A stretch of DNA of 31,775 nt from Farysia itapuensis (Eukaryota; Basidiomycota; Ustilaginomycetes; Ustilaginales; Ustilaginaceae). The stretch spans positions 1 through 31,775 of the forward strand of contig JALBYC010000047.1 of assembly GCA_023212645.1 (NCBI GenBank). The letters are read 5' to 3'. Positions within the stretch are counted from its first letter, which is position 1, and each line of letters begins with the position of its first letter. A program made the translations under genes and the position numbers. The notes under the pieces are model-generated. The model had not been told where the DNA came from, did not search any database, and worked only from the letters and a program-made list of their open reading frames with translations. This document shows, piece after piece, positions 16,532-26,705 of this stretch.

Positions 16532-18547
16532 ATGCGTTTGGATGGTACGAGTCAGCGCAGCAGCCTCAACCTATCCCCTTCGCAGTCACAGTCTCGCCAT
16601 CAAGCAGAGCCACTACGTTCAGCCAACGATCCGACGTCGTATAGAGCCAACCATTCTACCCCACGCTCCTCGATCAATCCGCCATCTCGCAATCGCAGCA
16701 CAGATCAGGCAGAGGACAGTACCTCGATCGAAGACTTTTTCGACGACGACGACGAGGAAGACGCAAGAGGCGACACCTGTCCCTTTCTACAAAGCCGCTC
16801 CTTGTCCACGTCTTCCTCGAAGCGTGGACGTCCCAGCTCGGTACGGCGGTCGAATTCAATCAAGATGAAGCGCTCACCTGGAAGCCATCAGGGCGACACG
16901 CCGCCTACTATCTCGCGCGATTCCTTTCGCCAAAGCCGTGGCGATAGCGAGACGACGAGCAAGTCGCCAGCCGATCTGACGCTTGACGACATCTTTGACC
17001 CGACAAAGACGTTGCAGGAGAACAAGAGCATGATGATTTCGGCAGAATTTGACCGCATGGGTATGGGGAGATACCAGATTTGCATCTGGTTGCTCTGCGG
17101 CTGTGGCTACTTTATCGACCTGCTCTGGGCCCAAGCGTTTGGCCTGATTGTCACGCAGGTTGCCTTTGAATTTGCCGACGAGATCCCGGGCGGTACGGGC
17201 CCCTTGTCCACCGCTTTCTCCGCTGGACTGACGGCAGGTGCCTTCTTCTTCGGGTTCGCCGTAGATGTCGTCGGTCGAAAGTGGAGCTTCTACCTGACCA
17301 CGTTTATTGCAGCCGTCTTTGGCATTGCTAGTGGCGGCTCCAACAGTTTCGATACGCTATGCGTGCTCGCCGCGTTTCTCGGATTCGGGATTGGCGGTAA
17401 CATTCCCATTGATGCAACCATCACGCTCGAGTTCCTGCCCACCAACCGTCGATTTCTGGTGGCAGCCTTGTCCATTTTCCAGCCGATTGGCGTGCTGGTT
17501 TGCTGTGGGATCGCGTACGGGCTTGTACCGCGTTATGCGTGTGACTCGGCAGCCACATGCACTCGCTCCAACAATATGGGTTGGCGCTACACACTATATA
17601 CGCTCGGCTGCATCACCTGGCTCATCTTTGTCGCCCGCTTCTTCATCTTCACCTTTCGCGAGTCACCGCAGTACCTGCTCTCGCGTGGCAATGACGCCAA
17701 GGCGCTAGACATTGTAGCTCAGATCAACAAGACCAACAAGTCGACCACCGAGCCCATGTTTACGCTTGCCGATTTCCGCGAAGCGGCACGCAGGATTGCA
17801 GCGCACAACGGACAGCACTACCACGGCGATGAAGAAGAAGAGGAAGGCCTGACTCTGGCTGCGCGCAAGCCGACGTACGGCGAAAGTATGAAAAAGTCAG
17901 GCCGCGAAATGCTTAGCCTGTTTACCAACGCCAGAACGCTGTTCCGTAACCGTACCATGGCCAGGGTAACGACAATCATCTGGATCACTTTTATTGCCGA
18001 TTTCTGGGGCTTTACGCTGGCCGGTTTCTACCTGCCGCAGATTCTGCGAGCCAAAGGTGCGGAAGAAGATCTATCGATTTCGACCACCTACCGAAACTAC
18101 ATCCTGGTCTACTTCCCCGGCATTTTCGCCGTTGCCTTGGGCGCAGCGATGATCGAGGTCCCCAAAATCGGACGTCAGTGGGCGATGATTGTATCGTCAG
18201 CACTGATGGCGGTATCCATGTTTCTCTTTACGGTGGTCGAGACCCAGGCCGGCAGTATTGGCTTCAACGCGATGGAGTACTTTTTCCAGAGCTTGTTCAA
18301 CTCGATCCTATACGCGTTTGTGCCCGAGATCTACCCAAGTCAGGTGCGCGGTACGGCGAGCGGACTTGCATCGACGCTGGGACGACTGGCGAGCATTGTC
18401 GCACCGCTGGCTGCCGATCCACTCTACCAAGACAAGACAGAGCAGCAGGCACGACACGTCCTCTACCTGGCCGGCAGTCTGACGCTACTATGCCCAATTG
18501 CCCTCGTCTTCCTGCCGTACGACACGCGAGGCATGCGGGTTTATTAA
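16532..18547 (+). CDS. MFS transporter, SV2/SVOP-like
   Basis: A 671-residue intronless carrier, ATG 16532 to TAA 18547. The first 165 residues are cytoplasmic, Ser-rich, with an acidic run (EDFFDDDDEEDARGD) and many basic RS/SR sites that look phosphorylatable. The first membrane half starts at YQICIWLLCGCGYFIDLLWA and carries DVVGRKW as the MFS loop motif and GFGIGGNIPIDATITLEFLP, the GGNxPxD block typical of fungal SVOP/SV2-like carriers. A central loop with EEEEEG separates the halves. The second half has FYLPQILRAKG, and ends with FVPEIYPSQVRGTASGLAST, the sugar-porter-like PEIYPxxxRG motif. The family belongs to the sugar-porter/organic-ion side of the MFS; fungal members are mostly uncharacterised, so the substrate is unknown. 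It is divergent from the COQ fusion with 276 bp between starts. Confidence 0.9.
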   Translation: MRLDGTSQRSSLNLSPSQSQSRHQAEPLRSANDPTSYRANHSTPRSSINPPSRNRSTDQAEDSTSIEDFFDDDDEEDARGDTCPFLQSRSLSTSSSKRGRPSSVRRSNSIKMKRSPGSHQGDTPPTISRDSFRQSRGDSETTSKSPADLTLDDIFDPTKTLQENKSMMISAEFDRMGMGRYQICIWLLCGCGYFIDLLWAQAFGLIVTQVAFEFADEIPGGTGPLSTAFSAGLTAGAFFFGFAVDVVGRKWSFYLTTFIAAVFGIASGGSNSFDTLCVLAAFLGFGIGGNIPIDATITLEFLPTNRRFLVAALSIFQPIGVLVCCGIAYGLVPRYACDSAATCTRSNNMGWRYTLYTLGCITWLIFVARFFIFTFRESPQYLLSRGNDAKALDIVAQINKTNKSTTEPMFTLADFREAARRIAAHNGQHYHGDEEEEEGLTLAARKPTYGESMKKSGREMLSLFTNARTLFRNRTMARVTTIIWITFIADFWGFTLAGFYLPQILRAKGAEEDLSISTTYRNYILVYFPGIFAVALGAAMIEVPKIGRQWAMIVSSALMAVSMFLFTVVETQAGSIGFNAMEYFFQSLFNSILYAFVPEIYPSQVRGTASGLASTLGRLASIVAPLAADPLYQDKTEQQARHVLYLAGSLTLLCPIALVFLPYDTRGMRVY

Positions 18548-19519
18548 TAGACACTCTGTTCATCTTGTTACATCGCTGAAAATGACCCCAAAAATCAATC
18601 CCAATTTGGGCGCCGAAACATCCGAGTGCGGCTGCCGAACGATTTGCGGCTCCCGGAAAAGACGAGCTCGGACCGAGCGAGAGGAGGTGCATGAGCTCTC
18701 CTCTACCTTTCCGAAACCAGCCAAGGAGTACGCGTCTCAGACTGACAGGCCCACGGGGCCGAGGGACCTGATCTGCAGAAAGCTTTGTTTGAGCAACCCG
18801 AGTGGGTCGTGTACCATTGGCTTGGCGGAGCGTTAAACAGGGGGAACAGAGGGGGGTAGGTAATGTCGGACTTGGCAAAGACGTAAGGAAAACAACCGCA
18901 TTGTTGGCAGCGTGGCAGGCTGGACAGCGATGTTGATGGCTTGCATTGTCCGCATTTGCGCATAAACCGGAGTGTAACGCGCACTGGGCCAAATTCAACA
19001 TCCGCCCGCCTTTGGCAACTTGAATTTGACAGCGAGATATGGCGTGTGGGCCCATTGTCATTCAATTCAAAACACCGTGCGAGAGCCCGATTTTTATGCC
19101 AGTAGGCGTGTACCGCATGAGTCGTAACGCCGCGTGCCCGTTTTGACTCAGCCAGAAATGTGTGTTGGTGCCTGAAACGGCTCTTCGGACAAGCCGACAA
19201 GGACTTCCAAATTCTCGTCCGACCAGCTTCATCACCAGACGTCGTCGCCCTTTTTTTCTTGGGCCGAATTCCTCGTCGTCGTCCTCGTCGTCGTCGTCGT
19301 CCAACGTCGCGAGGCCTTTCTCTCGTTACCACCATCCCGAATATACCACAAGTTTGGGTAGGCTCGCCTATACCCGTTAGTTCCGTTCCTAGTCGCTTTG
19401 CCGAACCGCAATCAATCTAGGCGAGCTTGGCCACGCTCTTCCCAACTCTTCCCGTTTGGGCTAGACTCGCTCCCCTCCCCCAATCTGGCACATCTATCGG
19501 GCCGATCACGCGCGCCTAG
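18548..19519. other. Long intergenic stretch before the arrestin-like gene
   Basis: About 970 bp, the largest gap in the window. It holds the 3' flank of the SV2-like gene and the promoter and leader of the arrestin-like gene. A TCG microsatellite lies at about 19273-19301. Minus-strand open frames (18297-19061, 18703-19335) show no domain and no sensible composition. No tRNA was seen. Confidence 0.45.
19273..19301. repeat. Imperfect TCG microsatellite
   Basis: Nine TCG/TCC triplets in a row in the leader region of the arrestin-like gene, about 220-245 bp before its ATG. Confidence 0.8.
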
Positions 19520-22105
19520 ATGGCAAAGTCTCCTACCGCCGCCGCCGCCGACGCTTCTCTTGCGACAGATCTGTACATGCCAGAACTCGATCAGCAGCAA
19601 GGTTCGCGGCTGCGACATCAGCACTCGTCTCCCTCCATGTCGACTCCGCCGCGCGCATACAACCTCTTCTCTAGCGCCTACACGCGACGTACTGGCACAG
19701 CTGCTTCTTCACGTAGTACCGTCATTGGAGGTCAGGATGTGCCTTCCCATCCGTATGCTCAGGTTCAACCACAGTATGCAACGCGCACGCCCTCCGACAG
19801 TCTGGCAACCCCGCGCTTATCGCAGCCGGAAAGCAGAGTGTTTGGCCTCACGCCAGACCTCAAGGAACCCGGCTCGACAGACGAGCTTGGCAACGTGGAT
19901 CGCATGTCGCGATTGCTCAACAACCAGAAACCGTCGTTCAGCGTCGAAGTGTATGCGCCTTCGTTTGACGACCGTGGCTACCCGGTCTTATCGGGTCGAG
20001 CGGCCAGTGTCAGGGGGGTAGTGCGCATTCCGGCCCAGCAACGTTGCGATGTCATGATGACCATCTCTGCTCATACCACCTCTGGCTCTCCCGCTGCCGT
20101 CTGGCAAGGCGTCGCGCTTGCACCATGGTCCACGGGCGCCGAGAAGAAAGTGTTTGAGATCAACGATCGCCTCACCGCACCTGGCGATCCCGAGCCAGAC
20201 GCACACGTACTCCCCATCCCCTTTGACGTTAATTTGCCCATGGGTCAGTCTACGCGCTTTGTCGACGGCGAAGCGCAAACCGTGCCCGTTGCGCTTCCAC
20301 CGAGCTTTGAAATCAGCTCCAAAGCTGCTCAGCAGGAAAAGCGCGACATCCGTCTCGCCACCAAGGGCAAGTCCAAAGGCCCGCTTGCAAAAGAACTGCT
20401 CGAAAAAGGCTTTGAGAAAGTGTACAGGATCGGATGCTACTATCAGATTACTTGGACCCTCGTTCGTGATACCGCGCCGGACAAGAGTGCGAAAAAGAGC
20501 AAAGCGACATCGTCAAAGGAGCCGGCAGAGGGTGATTCGTTGACGCTGTCCTTTGTCTTTCTCGGCGAGCCGACGTCGATGCCGCCTCATCCGCCCACGT
20601 TGCCCGCCACCATCAGTCCAGCCGTGTTCCTGGAGAACAACGCTACTTTGGGTGATCGGTGGGATGTGCACAAGTCGCAGGCAAAGTGGTCTGGCTCGCT
20701 GCTCCGTTCGTCGCGCAAGACGGTGGACATTGAGCTGCACATCCCGAACCCGCTGGTGCTGCAGTCGCCATCCGTACTGCCAGTAATGGTGGTGCTGCGA
20801 CCCGCTGATCCAGCCCTACTCTCGGCGATTGGAACGCGCTCAACCAACGAAAGCCTTACCGCACCCTCGTCTCCCTTTGCAGGTCAATTGGACGACCCGA
20901 TCGAAATCATGGCAACCCGCTCCCGTGAAGACAGCACCGGCGGTGGCGACACGGAATCCATCAAGACCGCACGCAGTATCATGTCCAAGTTTATGAGACC
21001 GTCCATGAGTCTGGCGCGCGTTCCTCCCTCGACCGCTTCCTCGCGCAAGACTGGATCGAGCATCTTTGGCAGTCGACGACCCAAAACGGCACCCAGCCCC
21101 GGTACTTCAGAAACAGGCGTGTCCGACGCATACACCGACCGCACCTACATGCCTCAAGGCTCCATCCCAGACCTCGTCAGCTTACTCTGCGTCTCCCTAA
21201 TCCAAACCGCGTTCAGCAGTAACGACAATGTCAACGACGGACCCGAGCATCGACGCAAACTGCTCTCCTTTGCCGACCTCGAGGAAGTCGACGTACGAGC
21301 ATTGCTGCTCAACTCGGAACTTTCCTCGGGACCTGGCAGCCGACCAGGCTCGCGACCGGGCTCCAGTCGATCCCCGCAGGAAATGTCGGCGATTGAGGAG
21401 GCCGTAGCGGCAGCCAAAGCCAGCGGCGTCCGCGTTCTCGTGGGCTCGCTCAAAATTGCAGGCACTACCGCGCCCAGCTTCCGATGCCAAGGGCTGGAAG
21501 TCAAATATGCGCTCAAAGTGGATCTCTTGCCGGCCAACCGTGTCGGCGGCGGTGGCGGCGGCGGCGAAGGACTGAACAGCGCGATTCGCAACTTGCGACT
21601 GGGCCGGAATGAGTCGCAAGATTTCCATGGCGATGCACACACCATATCTGGTGATGCGGTCAGTCCACCGTCGACACCGCCTACGCAGACCAGTCCTGTG
21701 GCCTTTGGCTCCTCGACGCGTCAGACCACCATCGACAGTCGCACTGGCTCACCCAGCGGTCCAACCCCTCCACCGGCCCTGTTTGGAATGGGTATCTCGA
21801 CCCATGACGGCAGTGCACTACCCGCCGATTCGTCGATCGATGCATCGCCACAACCGCTCGGAATGCACCAAGCTTCCCGCTCCACCGGCTCCAACTTTGG
21901 CTACGGCGGACAGGGCATGTCGAGTGCCGCCTCCTCCCGCACCGGATGGGGCAGCACCGCGTCCGTCTCAGAAGCAGCCTCCGGCATGCAGAGCAGCATC
22001 TACCTCTCCGAATGGGGCAGAGACCGCAAGACTGTCACCAAACTCAACAAGAGCATCGGCGAAATGTGGCTCGACGTCCGTGTCGTCCGTGGCCACATGT
22101 ACTAA
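19520..22105 (+). CDS. Arrestin-fold protein (alpha-arrestin-like), uncharacterised
   Basis: An 861-residue intronless gene. Residues 1-135 are Ser/Thr/Gln-rich and disordered. From about 138 the sequence reads like an arrestin N-domain: PSFSVEVYAPSFDDRGYPVL, then RAASVRGVVRIPAQQRCDV, then VLPIPFDVNLP, ALPPSFEIS and KVYRIGCYYQITWTLVR, the strand order found in arrestin/Rim8/Art-type proteins. A second beta-rich segment around VDIELHIPNPLVLQSPSVLPVM (about 400) would open the C-domain. Long Ser/Pro/Gly inserts interrupt it, including RPGSRPGSRPGSSRS near 610 and a poly-Gly run near 678. The C-terminus ends KLNKSIGEMWLDVRVVRGHMY, again strand-like. Alpha-arrestins usually recruit Rsp5/Nedd4 ligase to membrane proteins, but I see no PPxY motif. 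The family call is moderate; the specific role is unknown. Confidence 0.72.
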   Translation: MAKSPTAAAADASLATDLYMPELDQQQGSRLRHQHSSPSMSTPPRAYNLFSSAYTRRTGTAASSRSTVIGGQDVPSHPYAQVQPQYATRTPSDSLATPRLSQPESRVFGLTPDLKEPGSTDELGNVDRMSRLLNNQKPSFSVEVYAPSFDDRGYPVLSGRAASVRGVVRIPAQQRCDVMMTISAHTTSGSPAAVWQGVALAPWSTGAEKKVFEINDRLTAPGDPEPDAHVLPIPFDVNLPMGQSTRFVDGEAQTVPVALPPSFEISSKAAQQEKRDIRLATKGKSKGPLAKELLEKGFEKVYRIGCYYQITWTLVRDTAPDKSAKKSKATSSKEPAEGDSLTLSFVFLGEPTSMPPHPPTLPATISPAVFLENNATLGDRWDVHKSQAKWSGSLLRSSRKTVDIELHIPNPLVLQSPSVLPVMVVLRPADPALLSAIGTRSTNESLTAPSSPFAGQLDDPIEIMATRSREDSTGGGDTESIKTARSIMSKFMRPSMSLARVPPSTASSRKTGSSIFGSRRPKTAPSPGTSETGVSDAYTDRTYMPQGSIPDLVSLLCVSLIQTAFSSNDNVNDGPEHRRKLLSFADLEEVDVRALLLNSELSSGPGSRPGSRPGSSRSPQEMSAIEEAVAAAKASGVRVLVGSLKIAGTTAPSFRCQGLEVKYALKVDLLPANRVGGGGGGGEGLNSAIRNLRLGRNESQDFHGDAHTISGDAVSPPSTPPTQTSPVAFGSSTRQTTIDSRTGSPSGPTPPPALFGMGISTHDGSALPADSSIDASPQPLGMHQASRSTGSNFGYGGQGMSSAASSRTGWGSTASVSEAASGMQSSIYLSEWGRDRKTVTKLNKSIGEMWLDVRVVRGHMY

Positions 22106-22318
22106 ACACCCCCCTTCCTCCCCTCCCCTTCTTGTATTCCTGTGTTTCTATAGTGCGCCCCCTTTTTCTCGCCTTTCCCCCACGGCCTTTGATAGTGTCT
22201 CGCTTAATACAATGTCACCGGTATGATGCCACACACGGATTGCGGAGGATTGAGATTCAGGGTCCAGCAAAACTCAGCCAGATACCACGATCTTTCCCCA
22301 AAGGGCGGAGTTGGCACT

Positions 22319-24193
22319 ATGGACACAGCATCGAGCTCAACGTCACCACGGCCTCTGGGCTTGCTGGATCTGCCTATGCCTCTGATGCTTGACCACTTGC
22401 TCCCGCTTCTGTCCAACTCGGAGCTGGCCGCGTTGGCGCGGGTGTCGAAAAGCGCTCGTGTGTTGACGGCGGACGAGATGGTGTGGAAGCGCAAGACGGT
22501 AGCTGACTTCCACTTCCCGCCGCATGCGACCGCGCGGGTTGGCGGCTGGCAGAACCTGTACCGCGGACTGAGCGATCCGTCAGTGTACATCTGGGGCGAG
22601 ATTGCCAATGGACGACTGGGGATGCAGTATGAAGAGTTACCGCTGTCGGTGCGGAGGGATGTGGCGCAGGCGGGCGGGATGCCCTACCCGTACAGGATTC
22701 CAACGACGAGTGGCGGTCTGACGCGCGCTCGTCAGCCGCCGAGCGGTCGCAAGAGTCACGGCTCGCTCGTCGAAATCGTCGCAGGTGGCTGGTCCTTCCA
22801 CGCACGCACGTCTACTGGCAAAGTGTGGGTCTGGGGCACAATGAATCCAGAGACGTTTCGATCCATCGATGGATCGCACATCAGCCCCAACGATGTGATA
22901 CTAACCCCGGAGCTGCTGCAGCCCTTACCGTCCATCCGCTCCTTGTCGTCGGGAAGGTCGCATACCGTTGCGCTGAGCGAAGCAGGCCAAGTACTGGAAT
23001 GGCGCACATGGGGCCTCGTATGGCATCTCGACTTGGGTGTCGACGCCGAGATTCACCAGCTGGAAGCAGGATGGTCCTTTTCAGCCCTCCTCACAGAGCA
23101 GGCGGACGTGTGGATCTGGTACTCGGACTGGTCTACCGATGCATGGACTCAAAGCCGTGACCCCACTCAGCAGCTGGTCGCCGATCTCGTCCAACCGCTG
23201 CACGTGTCGCCCTTGCAACTACCTCCCCTGCCCACAGCTGCAGACGAATCGCAGGCTGTCGTGGTGGCGCAAGTAGCCGCGGGGGAAGATTTCCTGATCG
23301 CGCTGACGCAGGACGGCGCTCTGTATCGTATCGACCTGCATTTGCCCCCCGCATCAGCGGCCGACTGGACCTTGGTCCAGCAGCTACGCCAACAGCGTGG
23401 TGCCGACGAAAGCGACATGGCAGACGACGGATTCCGTGCCGCTCTCCACCGTCTTCGCATGGCCCACTTCCTCTCCCACACCGCACACTGGCAACCCCTC
23501 CCTGCCTTCTCCTCCCCGCAATCCTCGCCCGCGTTTCAAACGGACTGGCTGCCGGACCACACGACGCTCGCACCCATCTCGCACATTTCCGCCCACTTCC
23601 GTCACTTTGTCGCCTTCCTGCCCATTCTCGCCGTGCGCGATGATGGGGGGGATGAGGGCGGAGGGGAGAACACCATCGTGCTACTCGGCCCGAGTGAAGG
23701 CACGGATCCAGTGCTGGTGCCCGAGATTCAAGCAAGGGGCGTGATCAAGCTCAGTATGGGCGACTACCACTATGGCGCACTCACGCAGCAGGGCGAGCTG
23801 CTCACCTGGGGACAGTTCAGCAAGGGCGCGCTCGGCAATTGGCAGCCAGGGCAAGAGTCACAGCCGGAGCAGGCGAGTGAAAGCACCTGGTCCAACTTGA
23901 TCCCTCTTCCGCGCATCTTTGGTCGTGGACCCACTGCGCCCCGCATAGGCCACCCGGCGCACACCATACCAGCACTCCCAGGATCCAGAGCAGCACAACA
24001 CCGTGGACAATCCAACCCACCAGCAGCAGTAGTGGAAACAAGGGACAGGAGCAAAGACAACGTCCAGCATCCCACGCTCATCCACATCCACCCCACCAAT
24101 GCCGACACGCCGGACAGCAATCTGTTTGCCTACGACATCGCTTTTGCAGGCTGGCAGTCCTCAGCCCTCGTAATGCACATCCCCTCACTCTAG
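22319..24193 (+). CDS. SAF1: F-box/RCC1-repeat protein, SAF1-like
   Basis: About 624 residues from the ATG at 22319 (MDTASSSTSPRP). The frame is open to ATGATG at 22223, which would add 32 residues; those codons (AGA, AGG, TTG, GGA) look unlike the gene, and 22319 has a strong context. Residues about 14-64 form an F-box (LLDLPMPLMLDHLLPLLSN, then ELAALARVSKSAR and WKRKTVADF). RCC1-type blades follow: VYIWGEIANGRLG, VEIVAGGWSFHARTSTGKVWVWG, IRSLSSGRSHTVALSEAGQV, IHQLEAGWSFSALL, VAQVAAGEDFLIALTQDGALY, VIKLSMGDYHYGALTQQGELL and AFAGWQSSALV. This pairing matches yeast Saf1, the SCF adaptor that, by family knowledge, directs degradation of adenine deaminase Aah1 on entry to quiescence. Some blades are degenerate, and a Pro/Ser/Gln-rich insert precedes the last one. 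It follows the arrestin-like gene by about 210 bp in the same direction. Confidence 0.85.
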   Translation: MDTASSSTSPRPLGLLDLPMPLMLDHLLPLLSNSELAALARVSKSARVLTADEMVWKRKTVADFHFPPHATARVGGWQNLYRGLSDPSVYIWGEIANGRLGMQYEELPLSVRRDVAQAGGMPYPYRIPTTSGGLTRARQPPSGRKSHGSLVEIVAGGWSFHARTSTGKVWVWGTMNPETFRSIDGSHISPNDVILTPELLQPLPSIRSLSSGRSHTVALSEAGQVLEWRTWGLVWHLDLGVDAEIHQLEAGWSFSALLTEQADVWIWYSDWSTDAWTQSRDPTQQLVADLVQPLHVSPLQLPPLPTAADESQAVVVAQVAAGEDFLIALTQDGALYRIDLHLPPASAADWTLVQQLRQQRGADESDMADDGFRAALHRLRMAHFLSHTAHWQPLPAFSSPQSSPAFQTDWLPDHTTLAPISHISAHFRHFVAFLPILAVRDDGGDEGGGENTIVLLGPSEGTDPVLVPEIQARGVIKLSMGDYHYGALTQQGELLTWGQFSKGALGNWQPGQESQPEQASESTWSNLIPLPRIFGRGPTAPRIGHPAHTIPALPGSRAAQHRGQSNPPAAVVETRDRSKDNVQHPTLIHIHPTNADTPDSNLFAYDIAFAGWQSSALVMHIPSL

Positions 24194-24274
24194 CACATAC
24201 ATATTACGCGCAACGCAATACAAACCACGACAGATCGGCAAAGGCAAAGAAAGGGGGTATACATGTCTGCGCCG

Positions 24275-25300
24275 CTAGAATTTGCGTCCGACGCCGTACT
24301 TGTTCTTGGCTTTACCGCCGTCGAAGCGGTCCATTTTGGCGTCGGCACGGGCGAGGTTAGCCTGCGTGTGGGAGACTTCATCGTCGAGTTGGGTGAGGAG
24401 GTCTGTGTGTTCTGCTAGCTCTTGGTTGATGGCCTCGCCCATGTTGCGTTGGCGTCGTAGGACGGCGGTCAGGTTGAGCAGCTGTTGATCCTGTTGATCC
24501 ATTGCGGCGGTTTGCGAGTTGAAGAGTTGCGTGTTGTCCTGTGCTCGTGTTGATGCCGTTTCCTCAGCAGGTGGCGGTGGTAGTGGTGGTGCGGCGGGTG
24601 TGCCGAGTGTGCGGACACTGCTGCGCTCCACCACCGGCGGCGTACTGCCCACCATGGGCGGCGGTCTCGACACGGGCGGCGCTGCTTTCCTGGGCGTAGT
24701 AGCAGCCGTCGTTGTTGTCATCTTGACACTCAACGGCCATTCGATAAACGTCTTGAACGCCTCCGACTCGCGCCAGACTGGATCGGGATGCATGAGGATG
24801 GCCTTGAGGTAGCGTTCCAATTCTGCCTGTCTTGAGCGGAGAAAGACCTGTTGTTCCTCCCAGTCGTGCTGTTGCTGTTGCTGCTGCGCACTGCGTTCGG
24901 TCGTGGTGGTGAAGGAGGCCAGAAGCGAGGACGGCAGGGCGGAGAGGCTGGACCACGTCCGCTTCCAGTCACGCGCCCGCTCCTTTGGCGGCAAGGGATG
25001 CGGTGCAACCCGTCCAGCTCCTCCCGGTTCCACCCCTGATCCAGCAGAACTACTCGCAGCAAGACACTTGTCCAGCCGTGCAAACTCCGAGTACCGTCGA
25101 TACACGGTCCAACTGCGCACCGGCAGCTTTACCACAACCGCAAACACGTAGTACGACGAAGACGACGAGGATGCCGCCGCTGCTGCTGCTATCCCCCCAT
25201 CAGAGCTGCTGGTAGCCAACGCACTCCCAGACGCAGATCGCAACTCGTACCGCGGGATGGAAATACTCTGCAAAGGCTGTGCCTGCGTCTGTACAACCAT
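24275..25300 (-). CDS. VAM7: VAM7-type PX-domain Qc-SNARE
   Basis: A 341-residue protein, ATG 25300 to TAG 24275. Residues about 10-192 form a PX domain: ISIPRYELR, YYVFAVVVKLPVRSWTVYRRY with the PI3P-contacting Arg-Arg-Tyr-Ser-Glu-Phe, a Pro-containing loop PLPPKERARDWKR, and the closing helices RQAELERYLKAILMH and SEAFKTFIEW. Ala/Ser, Gly and Gln inserts swell the domain. A Pro-rich linker (195-250) leads to a C-terminal SNARE helix (about 264-325: TAAMDQQDQQLLNLTAVLRR, then INQELAEHTDLLTQLDDEV) in heptad pattern with a central Gln. There is no transmembrane segment, which is diagnostic of Vam7: it is held on vacuoles by PX binding to PI3P and the HOPS complex and drives homotypic vacuole fusion. 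Confidence 0.9.
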   Translation of the reverse strand: MVVQTQAQPLQSISIPRYELRSASGSALATSSSDGGIAAAAAASSSSSSYYVFAVVVKLPVRSWTVYRRYSEFARLDKCLAASSSAGSGVEPGGAGRVAPHPLPPKERARDWKRTWSSLSALPSSLLASFTTTTERSAQQQQQQHDWEEQQVFLRSRQAELERYLKAILMHPDPVWRESEAFKTFIEWPLSVKMTTTTAATTPRKAAPPVSRPPPMVGSTPPVVERSSVRTLGTPAAPPLPPPPAEETASTRAQDNTQLFNSQTAAMDQQDQQLLNLTAVLRRQRNMGEAINQELAEHTDLLTQLDDEVSHTQANLARADAKMDRFDGGKAKNKYGVGRKF

Positions 25301-25368
25301 TTCTCTTCTCCCAGCAAAGATGGTGGTGGTGGTGTGAGATGACGTTTTCCCTTCTCATCCAAATCCCA

Positions 25369-25380
25369 GGGGGGGGGGGG
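25369..25380. repeat. G12 homopolymer next to C5
   Basis: A run of twelve G followed by A and five C lies about 70 bp upstream of the VAM7 ATG and about 70 bp past the ARP2 stop. It can form a G-C hairpin and may be error-prone in sequencing. Confidence 0.85.
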
Positions 25381-25449
25381 ACCCCCTTTTTCCCTCAACC
25401 GCACACACAAATTCTCATCGCGGTTTGTCTGTATTACGCAGTGTGGAAT

Positions 25450-26705
25450 CTACGAGTGACGGCCTAGACGGTCGAGAGATGCTTTGCCGTGCTCGTACCA
25501 CTCGGCTCTCGAGATCCAGAAGCTTTCGCGGTTCTTCATAATGTCGGCCAGGACTGCACCGCCGAGGAAGACCATGTGCTTTCTGCGCGGCGGGTCTTCG
25601 ATACGGATCTTGAAGTTTTTCAGTCGGCTGCCGTCGTTGTTGAGTACGCGGGTGAGGTAGAGCTGCTTCATCTCTTTCTCCAGCCGACTTGGCAGGCCGG
25701 GATACATGGACGAGCCGCCCGAGAGGACAATGTGCTTGTACAGCTCGGTGCGTGTGTCGACGGCGGCGCTCTGGATCGTGTTGAACAGCAGCTCAGCCAC
25801 GCCCGGCTGTTCGACGTCGACCAGGTGAGGCTGGAACATGCACTCGGGTGCCTCGAATCGCTCCGATCCCACCTTGATCACCCGTCCATCCGGCAACGTG
25901 TACTGCTCCACCAACGTCGTTGTCTCCTCGGCCAACTTCTTGTCCAGCCCCAAGTCATAGCTAACAGCAATGCGAAATCATCGTCAGTACAAGCAACCAT
26001 AGAGAGAGATGTTGGGGGACCATCTTACCTGACGTAGCAGAGCTTTTCCTTGATCTGACGCACCGTGTCAAAGTCGGCGGTGCGGTTGAATGCATAGCCG
26101 CGCATGAGGAGCAGCTTGATCAGGTAGCGCGTCACATCTCGACCGGCCACGTCGAGTCGCTTGGTGAGATGTGGGAGTGCGAATCCTTCAAAGACCGGCA
26201 CGACGTGCGTCACACCGTCACCCGAATCCACCACCACGCCCGTCTGCAGTCCCTGCGCATACAGCGTAAGCACCGCCTGAATGGCAACATACACGCCGTC
26301 AAAGCCATACTCTTCAAACATGATCTGGCACATTTCCTCGCGGTTCTTTTTGGGATTCATCGGCGGTTCGGTGAGCAGGATCTTGCGGCCCTGTGGATCG
26401 ATGCGCAGCTTTTCGTCAAACGTGTAGTTCCACACATGACGCATGTCGCCAAAGTCTTTGACAATGCCGTGCTCCATGGGCTGTGTGATTTGCAGGTAGT
26501 TGCGCAGTTCCTCAGCCTCGGTTCCAACCATAATGTCCTTGATCTGTGTGCCCGTGTTGCTCGAGATGGCATCCCGCTCCTCGGTCCGCAGAATCGGTCT
26601 GCCGACAATCGAGGGAAACACATGCTCAGGGAAATTCGAGCCGGCATAGCCCACTTTTACGAATCCGGTGCCGTTGTCAACGACGACTGGCCTTTGATCC
26701 GCCAT
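25450..26705 (-). CDS. ARP2: ARP2, actin-related protein of the Arp2/3 complex (2 exons)
   Basis: Exons 26705-26029 and 25960-25450 join to 395 residues, close to the roughly 394 of animal ARP2. The start [22 protein letters not shown] carries the phosphate-binding loop DNGTGFVK. Further hallmarks are [18 protein letters not shown] (second phosphate loop), [18 protein letters not shown] at the splice, [31 protein letters not shown] and [19 protein letters not shown]. The 68-bp intron (26028-25961) has GTAAGA and TTAG ends and splits a Ser codon (AG|C). ARP2 with ARP3 and five other subunits nucleates branched actin filaments at cortical patches for endocytosis. The open frame upstream of 26705 belongs to the leader; the ATG chosen matches the family start. 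It diverges from COG3 with only 163 bp between starts. Confidence 0.96.

Noticed and set aside
18297..19335. Long minus-strand frames of 254 and 210 codons at the end of the SV2-like gene and in the gap
   Set aside because: One runs antisense into the transporter; neither shows a domain, a plausible start or sensible composition.
22223..22318. Start of the SAF1-like protein at ATGATG 22223
   Set aside because: Not excluded, but the 32 extra codons use AGA, AGG and TTG unlike the gene body, and the ATG at 22319 has a better context just before the F-box.
23133..23735. 200-codon frame antisense to the F-box/RCC1 gene
   Set aside because: Arg- and Pro-rich composition typical of antisense reading in GC-rich coding DNA.
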